Assembly (NCBI RefSeq): GCF_040907265.1
Contig: NZ_JBFOHP010000002.1
Location: forward strand, 4,650,001-4,714,000
Reading direction: 5' to 3'
DNA: 64,000 nucleotides
Source of the DNA: Streptomyces sclerotialus
GTDB lineage: Bacteria > Actinomycetota > Actinomycetes > Streptomycetales > Streptomycetaceae
Of this stretch, positions 19,005 through 28,048 are shown one piece after another; the stretch's first letter is position 1, and every line of letters starts with the position of its first letter. The notes below the pieces were generated by a model. The model saw only the letters and a list, made by a program, of their open reading frames with translations, was not told where the DNA came from and did no database searches. Made by a program: the position numbers and the translations under genes.

Positions 19005-19430
19005 GTGACCGACCGCAAGCCGCCGGGCGTCAGCTTCGAGACCTGGGTCGACCGGCAGATCAGGGAAGCCGCCGAACGCGGCGAGTTCGACGATCTGCCC
19101 GGCGCGGGGCAGCCCCTGAAGGGCCTGGACAAGCCGTACGACGAGATGTGGTGGGTGCGGGACAAGATGGAGCGGGAGAGCCTGTCCTGCCTCCCGCCCA
19201 CGCTCACGCTGCGCAAAGAGGCCGAGGACGCGCTGGCCGCGGCGCGCGGGGCCCGCTCCGAGCGCGAGGTGCGGCGCATCGTCGCGGACATCAACGACAA
19301 GATCCGGGAAGCGCTGAAGAACCCCCCTCCGGGGCCGCCGCTGGGCCTCTCACCCTTCGATGCCGAGAAGGTCGTCGGGAATTGGCGCGCGGACCTGCGG
19401 GAGCGGGTCCGCAAGCGGAACGCCTCTTAG
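19005..19430 (+). CDS. DUF1992 (DnaJ-homologue subfamily C member 28-like) protein
   Basis: 141 residues with GTG start preceded by AGGGAG. The conserved DUF1992 block is clear: SFETWVDRQIREAAERGEFD, DLPGAGQPLKGLD, then MWWVRDKMERE. The C-terminal half is a charged helical region. Proteins of this family are soluble and of unknown function. The gene follows the response regulator by 36 nt. Confidence 0.85.
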   Translation: MTDRKPPGVSFETWVDRQIREAAERGEFDDLPGAGQPLKGLDKPYDEMWWVRDKMERESLSCLPPTLTLRKEAEDALAAARGARSEREVRRIVADINDKIREALKNPPPGPPLGLSPFDAEKVVGNWRADLRERVRKRNAS

Positions 19431-19472
19431 AAGGCACGCGGCAGGCGCCCGGCCGCGCCCCCTGAGGGCCGG

Positions 19473-20591
19473 TCAGCGCAGCACGCCCTCCAGGAAGTCG
19501 CTGCCCAGCCGGGCGACGACCTGGAGGTCCAGCTGGTGCAGCACGTACCGGCCGCGGCGGCGGGTCCGGATCAGGCCCGCCTTCTTCAGGACGGCCAGGT
19601 GCCGGGAGACCTCGGGCGCGGAGATGCCGTGCTCGGCGGCCAGTTCGCCGGTGCTGTACGCGGTCCTGGCGAGGTTGCGGCAGATCCGGATGCGCATCGG
19701 GTGGGCCAGCGCTTCCAGGCGCTGCTGGAGCAGCTCCACGGAGGCCGTGCGGGACAGCTCGGGCGTCGCCACCGGGTAGTGGATGACCGGCCGCCAGCCC
19801 GGCGCGTGCAGCACCATCAGGTGCGGCCAGCCGAAGGACGACGGCACGAACGTCAGACCGGCGCCGACCGCACTGTTCAGGGCGGTGGCCCGCCCGTTGC
19901 TGAGCTTGTCCACCATGATGCGGCGCTGGTCCTCGTCCACCGAGAGTGCCGCGGACACCTCCGTGAGCGCGTCGGCCAGGCCCTTGTGGCGCAGCACCTC
20001 GGTCTTGTGCCGGGCGTCGGCCGCCAGTTCGACGCGGACCCGCTGCCAGACATCGGCGAAGAACGCCTCGTCGCAGTCCTCGAAGAGGCGGCGTATCCAG
20101 GCGCGTACGGCCGGCGGGTCGGCCAGCAGCCGGCGCGCGAACTCCGCCTGCCGGGGCCCGCGCGCCGCCGCACGCTCCAGCGCCTGTTCCCGCGCCGCCG
20201 CGTCGACCAGCGGGGACGGACCGCCCCGGCAGTAGAGGCTGGCACAGGAGATCTCCAGCGCCGCGTTGACGTACAGCTCGTCGTCCAGCCGGTCGAGCAG
20301 GTCCAGGTCGTCGGCGAGCGTCGCGCCGGGCAGCCCCTGGGTGTCGGCGAGTGCCGCGAACGGCATCGAGATGTCGGAGAACGTCGGCCCCCACAGGAAA
20401 TCCGCCTCGTGCAGCCGGTCCGCCAGGTCCGGCTTGAGCGCGGCGCAGGTCGCCGTCGTCCAGCCGTGCAGCCCCGGGTGGTGGCCCGGCTCCGTCAGCG
20501 CGTGCAGGGCGGTGCCGAGCTCCGCGAGCGGCGAGGGGGCGAAGACGATGCGCTCCTCCGGCAGGCCGGTGATGTCGATCTGAATGCCCAT
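19473..20591 (-). CDS. ArsR-family transcriptional regulator with DUF5937-like N-terminus
   Basis: 372 residues with an unusual layout: about 270 residues of unknown, possibly ligand-sensing, sequence come first, and the ArsR winged helix lies at about 280-355 (LEALAHPMRIRICRNL, then ELAAEHGISAPEVSRHLAVL). No metal-binding cysteine cluster is visible in the HTH. The ATG has GGGGAGGA four bases upstream. The divergent region contains a 17-bp dyad (20672-20688) that is a good candidate operator, so autoregulation and control of the small divergent gene are likely. Confidence 0.85.
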   Translation of the reverse strand: MGIQIDITGLPEERIVFAPSPLAELGTALHALTEPGHHPGLHGWTTATCAALKPDLADRLHEADFLWGPTFSDISMPFAALADTQGLPGATLADDLDLLDRLDDELYVNAALEISCASLYCRGGPSPLVDAAAREQALERAAARGPRQAEFARRLLADPPAVRAWIRRLFEDCDEAFFADVWQRVRVELAADARHKTEVLRHKGLADALTEVSAALSVDEDQRRIMVDKLSNGRATALNSAVGAGLTFVPSSFGWPHLMVLHAPGWRPVIHYPVATPELSRTASVELLQQRLEALAHPMRIRICRNLARTAYSTGELAAEHGISAPEVSRHLAVLKKAGLIRTRRRGRYVLHQLDLQVVARLGSDFLEGVLR

Positions 20592-20671
20592 GCGTCCTCC
20601 CCTGAACGTGCGCGCCGCCGCGGGCCCGGTACGGCCATCATGCGTGACCTGCGGAGCGTGCCCGCCGACGT

Positions 20672-20688
20672 TTGACGGCTCCCGTCAA
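20672..20688. promoter_or_regulatory. Candidate operator of the ArsR-family regulator
   Basis: TTGACGG-ctc-CCGTCAA is a perfect dyad with 7-bp arms. It lies 81 bp upstream of the regulator ATG and 43 bp upstream of the divergent small gene. The left arm also looks like a -35 hexamer (TTGACG) for the rightward gene, so binding would block it. Confidence 0.5.
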
Positions 20689-20730
20689 TCCACGTGCCCC
20701 CGGCTGCGGATGCCGCCCACGGTTGAGGAC

Positions 20731-21033
20731 ATGAACGCGATGCAGCAGCACATGATCGACGTCTACCGCGCCGCGCAGCGTGGCGAGGCCGCGCCGCCGC
20801 TGCCCGGCACCGGCGACGTACGGGAACTGCGGGCCGTACGGGACCTGCGGCGTTTCAAGGCCGTCGTCACCCCGCCCGCCGACCGTCTGTCGGCCCGGCT
20901 CCTGCGCGCCGTACGGGGCCTCCTCGGGCGGCGTGCGCACGCCTCAGCCCCCGCCGGCCACCGTCCGCACCCGCGCCAGGAAGTCCGCGAGAACGCTCCG
21001 CACATCGGCGGCAGACCAGCCCAGTGCGGCTGA
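20731..21033 (+). CDS. Small conserved-looking protein, 3' end overlapping an antisense gene
   Basis: 100 residues as read. The first 65 (MQQHMIDVYRAAQRGEAAPP, then DRLSARLLRAVRGLLGRR) look like a genuine short, basic, helical protein. The ATG has TTGAGGAC just upstream. The last 30 residues overlap the 3' end of the opposite-strand gene and may be an artefact of a lost stop. Divergent from the ArsR-family gene and probably its target. Function unknown. Confidence 0.5.
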   Translation: MNAMQQHMIDVYRAAQRGEAAPPLPGTGDVRELRAVRDLRRFKAVVTPPADRLSARLLRAVRGLLGRRAHASAPAGHRPHPRQEVRENAPHIGGRPAQCG

Positions 21034-22098
21034 CCCCACGGCGACCTCGGTCGTCGCGACGCCCGGCACGCCACCGCCCCACCAGCGGCGGAAGAGCGCC
21101 GTACGGGTCTCCTCGGCCAGCCGCAGGCTCGCCTCCTCCAGCACTTCAGGGGCGTAGGGCAGCCACACCTGGAAGTCGTGGGTGTGCGGCGGGTCGGGGT
21201 GCACCCGGAACCACGGCACTCCCTGCTCGGCCAGGCCCTCGCCCAGCGCCCGGGCGATCACACCGGCGTGCGCGACGTACTCCGGGAGCCGCGGCAGTTC
21301 CTGGTCCAGCCCCGCCAGCGCGGCCAGCGCGGCCGGCCACTGCTGGAACGGCAGCCCGCCGTACCGGTGCCGCCAGGCCCGCGCCTCGGCGGCCAGGTCC
21401 TCGCTGCCGGCCAGCGCAGCCCCCGATATCCCGCCGAGCGACTTGTAGAACGACACGTACACGCTGTCGGCCAGCCCGGCGATCTCCGGGAGCGGGCGCC
21501 CGAAGTGCGGCGCCGACTCCCACAGCCGGGCGCCGTCGAAGTGCACCACCGCGTCCCGCTCCCGGGCCGCGTCCACCACGGCCACCAGCTCGTCCCACGA
21601 CGGCAGTACGAAGCCCGCGTCCCGCAGCGGAAGTTCCAGCGCGAGCGTCCCGAAGGGCTCGTCCAGGCCGCGTACCTCCTCGGCGGCCGGCAGCCGCGGC
21701 TCCCGCGTCGGATGGATCATGCGCAACCCGCTGACCACGGCGTACGCGTCCCGCTCGTGCACCTCCAGGTGCGACATCGGATGCCCGGCCACCGTGGCGT
21801 TCCCCGTACGCCCCGCCCAGCAGCGCAGCGCGACCTGCTGCGCCATGGTGCCCGTGGGGAAGAACACCGCGGCCTCCGTACCCAGCAGCTCCGCCGTGCG
21901 GCGCTCCAGGGTGCCGACGACGCTCTCCTCGTCGGCGTAGAAGTCCACGGGGGAATCCAGGTCGTACGCTCCGGGCGCTTCGGCGGCCAGCCGGGCCAGC
22001 CGCTCGGCCACGGTCGCGTCGCCCGCGCGGCTCGTCAGCGTCCGTTCGCAGCCGCGCCACGCCGCGAGCCGGCGCGTCCGCTCCTCCTGGTCGGTCAT
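20944..22098 (-). CDS. Threonine-aldolase-like PLP-dependent enzyme
   Basis: 384 residues of the beta-eliminating lyase / low-specificity threonine aldolase fold. It has FFPTGTMAQQVALR near residue 79, the aldolase signature HFDGARLWES (186-195), and the PLP lysine about residue 219 in VSFYKSLGG. Expected reaction: retro-aldol cleavage of threonine or related beta-hydroxy amino acids to glycine. The ATG is preceded by GGGAGGCGGG. The substrate is uncertain. The 3' end overlaps the small plus-strand gene by 90 bp. Confidence 0.85.
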   Translation of the reverse strand: MTDQEERTRRLAAWRGCERTLTSRAGDATVAERLARLAAEAPGAYDLDSPVDFYADEESVVGTLERRTAELLGTEAAVFFPTGTMAQQVALRCWAGRTGNATVAGHPMSHLEVHERDAYAVVSGLRMIHPTREPRLPAAEEVRGLDEPFGTLALELPLRDAGFVLPSWDELVAVVDAARERDAVVHFDGARLWESAPHFGRPLPEIAGLADSVYVSFYKSLGGISGAALAGSEDLAAEARAWRHRYGGLPFQQWPAALAALAGLDQELPRLPEYVAHAGVIARALGEGLAEQGVPWFRVHPDPPHTHDFQVWLPYAPEVLEEASLRLAEETRTALFRRWWGGGVPGVATTEVAVGSAALGWSAADVRSVLADFLARVRTVAGGG

Positions 22099-22312
22099 CT
22101 GCTGCCCGCCTCCCTCGCCCCCCGCTCGCGCACCGCCTTGTACGCGGCCCGATCATGCCGTACCGGCCCGTGGGCGGCGAGGCGGTTTCGGGGCCGCCAC
22201 GAGACGCCCGTCTCACCTGCCAGCCGTCCCTCTGACGCGCCGGGAACACCGCGTAGCATGACCAGGAAACGTCCGGTACCCCCCGCGGACTGGAACGGAA
22301 GGCCATCGCCGC

Positions 22313-23242
22313 GTGAATGAGAACCTGCCCACAGATGCCCAGGACCGCCCCGCCCGGCTCACCGTCGGCGTCGTCGGGGCCGGCCGCGTAGGGCCCGCGC
22401 TCGCCGCGTCACTGCAGCTCGCCGGGCACCGCCCGGTCGCCGCCTCCGGCGTCTCCGACGCCTCCAGGCGGCGCGCGGCCGCGCTCCTCCCCGACGTGCC
22501 CCTCGTGCCGCCGGAGGAGGTCCTCGCGCGCGCCGAGCTGGTGCTGCTGACCGTCCCCGACGACGCGCTCCCCGGCCTGGTCGCCGGCCTCGCCGAGACC
22601 GGTGCCGTACGGCCGGGACAGCTGCTCGTGCACACCTCGGGGCGGTTCGGCGCCGGCGTGCTGGACGAGGCCACCCGGGCCGGCGCGCTGCCGCTGGCGC
22701 TGCACCCCGCCATGACCTTCACGGGTACGTCCGTCGACGTGCAGCGGCTGGCCGGCTGCTCCTTCGGGGTCACCGCACCCGAGGAGCTGCGGATGGCCGC
22801 CGAGGCGCTGGTCATCGAGATGGGCGGCGAGCCCGAGTGGATCGAGGAGGCCGCCCGGCCGCTGTACCACGCGGCCCTGGCCATCGGCGCGAACCACCTC
22901 GTCACCCTGGTCGCCCAGTCGCTGGACCTGCTGCGCACGGCCGGGGTCGCGGCCCCGGACCGGATGCTCGGCCCGCTGCTCGGCGCCGCCCTGGACAACG
23001 CGCTGCGCTCCGGGGACGCCGCGCTGACCGGCCCGGTCGCCCGCGGCGACGCCGGTACGGTCGCCGCGCACGTCACCGAGTTGCGCAAGCACTCCCCGCA
23101 GGCGGTCGCCGGGTACCTGGCCATGGCCCGTACGACGGCGGACCGTGCGCTCGCCCACGGACTGCTCAAGCCGGAGCTCGCCGAGGACCTGCTCGGCGTG
23201 CTCTCCGATGTCGCGGACCGCACGGAGGGAGGCACCCGATGA
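22313..23242 (+). CDS. Rossmann-like/DUF2520 dehydrogenase-like protein
   Basis: 309 residues. The N-terminal NAD(P)-binding fold reads [21 protein letters not shown] (about 14-34), followed by [11 protein letters not shown] and an all-helical C-terminal DUF2520 domain. Proteins of this type resemble ketopantoate reductase and precede panC in many actinobacteria, so a role in pantoate formation is plausible but unproven. GTG start with GGAACGGAAGG upstream. The stop overlaps the panC ATG (ATGA). Confidence 0.85.
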   Translation: MNENLPTDAQDRPARLTVGVVGAGRVGPALAASLQLAGHRPVAASGVSDASRRRAAALLPDVPLVPPEEVLARAELVLLTVPDDALPGLVAGLAETGAVRPGQLLVHTSGRFGAGVLDEATRAGALPLALHPAMTFTGTSVDVQRLAGCSFGVTAPEELRMAAEALVIEMGGEPEWIEEAARPLYHAALAIGANHLVTLVAQSLDLLRTAGVAAPDRMLGPLLGAALDNALRSGDAALTGPVARGDAGTVAAHVTELRKHSPQAVAGYLAMARTTADRALAHGLLKPELAEDLLGVLSDVADRTEGGTR

Positions 23243-24384
23243 ACACCACGGCACACCACCTCGCAGGTACGAGGGCCCGCGTCCCCGCGGCGCCCGCTTC
23301 CGGGGCGGCCCGCCCGCACCTGGTGAGCACCGCCGCCGAACTGCGCGCCCTGCCGCGCAGCGGGCGCCGCGCCGTCGTGATGACCATGGGCGCGCTGCAC
23401 GAGGGCCACGCGACGCTGATCCGTACGGCACGTGCGCACGCGGGCCCCGAGGGCCAGGTCGTGGTCACCGTCTTCGTGAACCCGCTGCAGTTCGGGGCCG
23501 GCGAGGACCTGGACCGCTATCCGCGCACGCTGGACGCCGACATCGTGGTGGCCGGCGAGGCCGGTGCCGACGTGGTCTTCGCGCCGTCGGCCGAGGAGGT
23601 CTACCCGGGCGGCGAGCCGCAGGTGCGGATCAGCGCGGGCCCCATGGGCGACGTCCTGGAGGGTGCCTCGCGCCCCGGCCACTTCGACGGCATGGCCACC
23701 GTCGTCGCGAAGCTGCTCCACCTCACGGCGCCGGACGTGGCGTTCTTCGGCCAGAAGGACGCCCAGCAGCTGGCCATCGTGACGCGCATGGCGCGCGACC
23801 TGAACTTCCCCGTCCGGATCGTCGGCGTGGAGACCGTACGGGAGGCCGACGGCCTGGCGCTCTCCAGCCGCAACCGCTACCTCTCGCCCGACGAGCGCAG
23901 GACCGCGCTGGCCCTCTCCAGGGCGCTGTTCGCGGCCCGCGACCGGCTGGCCGCCGAGGAAGCCCTGCGGGCCAGGGCCGGGTCCGGCACGCACTCCGAG
24001 GCGCGCGCCGTGAACCTGGCCGCGATGGGCGAGGACCGGGCCGCGGCCGATGCGCACGCCCTCGCGTACGCGGCGTCCGCCGGCACCCCGCAGGGCCCGG
24101 CAGTGGCCCGTGCGGCGGCCCGCGCCGTCCTGGAGGACGCGGCACGCCTCGACCCGCCGCTGGAGCTGGACTATCTGGAGCTGGTCGACCCGGAGACCTT
24201 CACGGTGATCCCGGACACGGACCGGGCGCCGGACGAAGGCCCGCACAAGGGCGGGTACGAAGGCGAGGCGGTGCTCGCCGTCGCCGCACGGGTGGGCAGC
24301 ACCCGTCTCATAGACAACATCCGCCTCACTTTCGGGCCCGCCGTACCGCAGAGCGGACCCCCGTCAGCAGGAGAACCACGATGA
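23239..24384 (+). CDS. panC: Pantothenate synthetase
   Basis: ATP-dependent condensation of pantoate with beta-alanine. The HIGH-like motif is in MGALHEGH (50-57), then [38 protein letters not shown] and the KMSKS-like SSRNRYL. At 381 residues it is longer than usual (about 280-310). The excess is an N-terminal extension of about 25 residues, an Ala-rich insert of about 40 after the SSRN motif, and a Gly/Lys insert before the last strand. Its start overlaps the preceding stop by four bases, so it is coupled. Confidence 0.95.
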   Translation: MNTTAHHLAGTRARVPAAPASGAARPHLVSTAAELRALPRSGRRAVVMTMGALHEGHATLIRTARAHAGPEGQVVVTVFVNPLQFGAGEDLDRYPRTLDADIVVAGEAGADVVFAPSAEEVYPGGEPQVRISAGPMGDVLEGASRPGHFDGMATVVAKLLHLTAPDVAFFGQKDAQQLAIVTRMARDLNFPVRIVGVETVREADGLALSSRNRYLSPDERRTALALSRALFAARDRLAAEEALRARAGSGTHSEARAVNLAAMGEDRAAADAHALAYAASAGTPQGPAVARAAARAVLEDAARLDPPLELDYLELVDPETFTVIPDTDRAPDEGPHKGGYEGEAVLAVAARVGSTRLIDNIRLTFGPAVPQSGPPSAGEPR

Positions 24385-24400
24385 CCGCAGGAGCGCCCCG

Positions 24401-26113
24401 ATGACCGGGGTGACCGGGCCCGGCATACGACTCGACGCGCCCGCGCCCGGCTGGGCCATCGACGCGGACGTCGTCGTGGTCGGCTCCGGCGTCGCCGGAC
24501 TGACCGCCGCGCTGCGCTGCGCGGCGGCCGGCCACCGTACGGTCGTGGTCACCAAGGCCCGGCTGGACGACGGCTCCACGCGCTGGGCGCAGGGCGGCAT
24601 AGCCGCGGCCCTCGGCGAGGGCGACACCCCCGAGCAGCACCTGGACGACACGCTCGTCGCGGGCGCCGGGCTGTGCGACGAGGCCGCGGTGCGCACGCTC
24701 GTCACCGAGGGCCCCGACGCGGTACGGCGGCTGATCGCCACCGGTGCGCGCTTCGACGCGGGCGAGGACGGCGAGGAGATCGCGCTGACCCGCGAGGGCG
24801 GCCACCACCGGCGCCGGATCGCGCACGCGGGCGGCGACGCCACGGGCGCGGAGATCTCCCGCGCGCTGGTCGAAGCCGTCCGCGCCCAAGGGCTCCGAAC
24901 GATCGAGAACGCGCTCGTCCTGGACCTGCTGACGGACGCCGAGGGCCGTACGGCGGGTGTCACCCTGCACGTCATGGGCGAGGGCCAGCACGACGGCGTG
25001 GGAGCCGTGCACGCGCCCGCCGTGGTGCTCGCCACCGGCGGTATGGGCCAGGTCTTCTCGGCCACCACCAACCCGCCCGTCTCCACGGGGGACGGGGTCG
25101 CGCTGGCCCTGCGGGCCGGCGCCGAGGTGTCCGACCTGGAATTCGTGCAGTTCCACCCGACCGTGCTCTACCTCGGCCCGGAGGCCGAGGGGCAGCAGCC
25201 GCTCATCTCCGAGGCGGTGCGGGGCGAGGGCGCGCACCTCGTGGACCGCGACGGCGTGCGCTTCATGGTGGGGCAGCACGAACTGGCCGAACTGGCGCCG
25301 CGCGACATCGTCGCCAAGGGCATCCTGCGCCGCGCCCAGGAGCAGGGCACCGAGCACATGTACCTGGACGCGCGGCACTTCGGGGCGCGCATGTGGGAGC
25401 AGCGCTTCCCGACCATCCTGGCCGCCTGCCGCAGCCACGGCATCGACCCGGTCACCGAGCCGGTCCCGGTGGCGCCCGCCGCGCACTACGCCTCCGGCGG
25501 CGTCCGTACCGACCTGCGGGGCCGGACGACCGTGCCGGGCCTGTACGCGTGCGGCGAGGTCGCCTGCACCGGCGTGCACGGAGCGAACCGCCTCGCCTCC
25601 AACTCCCTCCTGGAGGGCCTGGTCTTCGCCGAGCGGATCGCGGCGGACATCGGGACGCGCCCCCTGCCGCGGCCCGGGGAGCCCCGACTGGCCGGCGGGC
25701 CGCCCGTACCGCTGCTCGCGCCCGAGGCACGCTTCGAGGTCCAGCGCCTCATGACCGCGGGCGTCGGAGTGCTGCGGTCGGCGGAGAGCATCGCGGAGTC
25801 CTACAAGGGCCTTGTCCGGCTGACTTCCAGGGCCTCGGCCGAATCCTCCGGGGAGGGCAAGTCCGCCGAGCCCGGCGTGGAAGCATGGGAGGCGACGAAC
25901 CTCCTGCTGGTCGCGCGTGCCCTGGTCGCCGGTGCCCGGGCGCGAGAGGAGACCCGGGGCTGCCACTGGCGGGAGGACCACCCCGAACGGAACGACGAGG
26001 TCTGGCGGCGCCACTCCGTGGTCACGTTCCGCCCGCCTCACACGGTGGGGTTCCGTGTCACGGACTCCGCCGAATTCCCCGCCGTCCACCTCGAAACGGA
26101 GCCGAACCCGTGA
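24401..26113 (+). CDS. nadB: L-aspartate oxidase
   Basis: FAD-dependent oxidation of L-aspartate to iminoaspartate, the first step of NAD synthesis. 570 residues. The dinucleotide motif VVVVGSGVAGLTAAL is near residue 24, followed by the fumarate-reductase-family blocks TRWAQGGIAAA, EFVQFHPT, HYASGGVRTD and GVHGANRLASNSLLEGL. The ATG at 24401 is 16 nt after the panC stop. The stop overlaps the nadC GTG (GTGA). NadA is not in the window. Confidence 0.96.
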   Translation: MTGVTGPGIRLDAPAPGWAIDADVVVVGSGVAGLTAALRCAAAGHRTVVVTKARLDDGSTRWAQGGIAAALGEGDTPEQHLDDTLVAGAGLCDEAAVRTLVTEGPDAVRRLIATGARFDAGEDGEEIALTREGGHHRRRIAHAGGDATGAEISRALVEAVRAQGLRTIENALVLDLLTDAEGRTAGVTLHVMGEGQHDGVGAVHAPAVVLATGGMGQVFSATTNPPVSTGDGVALALRAGAEVSDLEFVQFHPTVLYLGPEAEGQQPLISEAVRGEGAHLVDRDGVRFMVGQHELAELAPRDIVAKGILRRAQEQGTEHMYLDARHFGARMWEQRFPTILAACRSHGIDPVTEPVPVAPAAHYASGGVRTDLRGRTTVPGLYACGEVACTGVHGANRLASNSLLEGLVFAERIAADIGTRPLPRPGEPRLAGGPPVPLLAPEARFEVQRLMTAGVGVLRSAESIAESYKGLVRLTSRASAESSGEGKSAEPGVEAWEATNLLLVARALVAGARAREETRGCHWREDHPERNDEVWRRHSVVTFRPPHTVGFRVTDSAEFPAVHLETEPNP

Positions 26114-27138
26114 GCACGTCCGACGACCTCCCCCTCCTTCAGATCGGCCGTCCGGGCCAGAGCGCGGACACCGGAGGCTGCGGCGACGGCTGCGGCTGCG
26201 GCTCCGGTGACGGCTTCGAGCTGGACCCGATGGAGTGCGGCCTGGACCCGGACCTGGCGGCGCTCCTGGTGAACGCCGGGCTGGACCCGGTACAGGTCGA
26301 GGACATCGCGCACCTGGCCATCGAGGAGGACCTCGACCAGGGCGTGGACGTCACCACCGTCGCCACCGTCCCCGAGGACGCCGTGGCCACCGCCGACTTC
26401 ACCGCCCGTGAGGACGGTACGGTCGCGGGCCTTCGTGTCGCCGAGGCCATCCTCTCGGTGGTCTGCACCGACGAGTTCGCGGTCGAGCGGCACGTCGAGG
26501 ACGGCGACCGGGTCGCGGCCGGGCAGAAGCTGCTGTCCGTCACCGCCCGTACCCGCGACCTGCTGACCGGTGAGCGCAGCGCGCTGAACCTCCTGTGCCG
26601 GCTCTCCGGCATCGCCACCGCCACCCGTGCCTGGGCGGACGCCCTGGAGGGCACGAAGGCGAAGGTGCGCGACACCCGGAAGACGACACCGGGCCTCCGT
26701 GCGCTGGAGAAGTTCGCCGTGCGCTGCGGTGGCGGCGTCAACCACCGCATGTCCCTCTCGGACGCGGCGCTCATCAAGGACAACCACGTGGTGGCCGCGG
26801 GCGGCGTGGCCGAGGCGTTCAAGGCCGTACGGACCGAGTTCCCCGGCGTGCCGATCGAGGTGGAGGTCGACCGGCTGGACCAGATCCCGCCGATCCTCGC
26901 CGAGGGCGCCGACCTGATCCTGCTGGACAACTTCACGCCGGAGCAGACCCGGGAGGCGGTGGAGCTGGTCGCGGGCCGCGCGTTCCTGGAGTCCTCCGGC
27001 CGCCTCACCCTGGAGAACGCGCGCGTCTACGGGGAGACCGGCGTGGACTACCTCGCCGTCGGCGGCCTCACCCACTCCTCGCCGATCCTCGACATCGGCC
27101 TCGACCTGCGCGAGGACACCGAGGGAGGCCAGAGCTGA
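26110..27138 (+). CDS. nadC: Nicotinate-nucleotide (quinolinate) phosphoribosyltransferase with Cys-rich N-terminus
   Basis: Makes nicotinate mononucleotide from quinolinate and PRPP. 342 residues. The catalytic domain from about residue 50 has EEDLDQGVDVTT, ERSALNLLCRLSGIAT, RDTRKTTPGLRALEK, CGGGVNHRMSLSDAALIKDNH and GVDYLAVGGLTHS. It carries an extra N-terminal segment of about 45 residues with C24-x3-C28-x-C30 in a Gly/Asp context and a further Cys at 43, which most NadC proteins lack. GTG start coupled to nadB; the stop overlaps the coaX start by one base. Confidence 0.95.
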   Translation: MSTSDDLPLLQIGRPGQSADTGGCGDGCGCGSGDGFELDPMECGLDPDLAALLVNAGLDPVQVEDIAHLAIEEDLDQGVDVTTVATVPEDAVATADFTAREDGTVAGLRVAEAILSVVCTDEFAVERHVEDGDRVAAGQKLLSVTARTRDLLTGERSALNLLCRLSGIATATRAWADALEGTKAKVRDTRKTTPGLRALEKFAVRCGGGVNHRMSLSDAALIKDNHVVAAGGVAEAFKAVRTEFPGVPIEVEVDRLDQIPPILAEGADLILLDNFTPEQTREAVELVAGRAFLESSGRLTLENARVYGETGVDYLAVGGLTHSSPILDIGLDLREDTEGGQS

Positions 27139-27935
27139 TGCTGCTGACCATCGACGTCGGCAATACCCACACCGTGCTGGGCCTCTTCGACGGCGAGGAG
27201 ATCGTCGAGCACTGGCGGATCTCCACCGACGCCCGCCGTACCGCCGACGAACTGGCCGTGCTGCTCAACGGCCTGATGGGCATGCACCCGTTGCTCGGTG
27301 AGGAGCTGGGCGACGGCATCGAGGGCATCTCCATCTGCTCCACCGTTCCCTCGGTCCTGCACGAGCTGCGCGAGGTCACCCGCCGCTACTACGGCGACGT
27401 GCCGGCCGTGCTCGTCGAGCCCGGCGTGAAGACCGGCGTGCCGATCCTCATGGACAACCCCAAGGAGGTCGGCGCCGACCGCATCATCAACTCCCTCGCG
27501 GCGGTGGAGCTGTACGGCGGTCCCGCGGTGGTCGTGGACTTCGGTACGGCCACGACCTTCGACGCGGTGAGCGCGCGCGGCGAGTACGTCGGCGGCGTCA
27601 TCGCGCCGGGCATCGAGATCTCGGTGGACGCGCTGGGCGTCAAGGGCGCGCAGCTGCGCAAGATCGAACTGGCCCGGCCGCGCAGCATCATCGGCAAGAA
27701 CACGGTCGAGGCCATGCAGTCCGGCATCCTCTACGGCTTCGCCGGCCAGGTCGACGGCGTCGTGCAGCGGATGGCGCGGGAGCTGGCGGAGGACCCCGAG
27801 GACGTGACGGTGATCGCCACCGGCGGGCTGGCCCCGATGGTGCTCGGCGAGTCCTCCACGATCGACATGCACGAGCCCTGGCTCACCCTCATCGGGCTGC
27901 GCCTCGTGTACGAGCGGAACGTCGGGCGGCAGTGA
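27138..27935 (+). CDS. coaX: Type III pantothenate kinase
   Basis: Phosphorylates pantothenate, the first committed step of CoA synthesis. 265 residues of the ASKHA fold: MLLTIDVGNTHTVLGLFDGE at the N-terminus, DNPKEVGADRIIN, VVDFGTATTFD, GGVIAPGIEIS and the phosphate-2-like VIATGGLAPM. It follows nadC through a TGATG overlap, ending a five-gene cofactor operon that couples CoA and NAD synthesis. A hairpin terminator follows. Confidence 0.96.
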   Translation: MLLTIDVGNTHTVLGLFDGEEIVEHWRISTDARRTADELAVLLNGLMGMHPLLGEELGDGIEGISICSTVPSVLHELREVTRRYYGDVPAVLVEPGVKTGVPILMDNPKEVGADRIINSLAAVELYGGPAVVVDFGTATTFDAVSARGEYVGGVIAPGIEISVDALGVKGAQLRKIELARPRSIIGKNTVEAMQSGILYGFAGQVDGVVQRMARELAEDPEDVTVIATGGLAPMVLGESSTIDMHEPWLTLIGLRLVYERNVGRQ

Positions 27936-27950
27936 GGCGCGGGCGCTCCC

Positions 27951-27984
27951 GGGGCGCTCCGGAAGGGGCGTTCCGGGGCGCCCC
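27951..27984. terminator. Hairpin terminator of the pan-nad-coaX operon
   Basis: A 14-bp stem (27951-27964 with 27971-27984, one G-U wobble) and a GGGGCG loop, 15 nt after the coaX stop. Confidence 0.75.
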
Positions 27985-28048
27985 GTACGCCGCACCCGGG
28001 AATGCGAAATACCGGGGTTTTTGTCCGTTTAGTAATTAAAGTCGGGCC

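Noticed and set aside
24381..24404. Seven-codon mini-frame between panC and nadB
   Set aside because: ATG just inside the panC stop followed by a stop overlapping the nadB ATG. Too short to interpret and probably chance, though it could aid ribosome transit.
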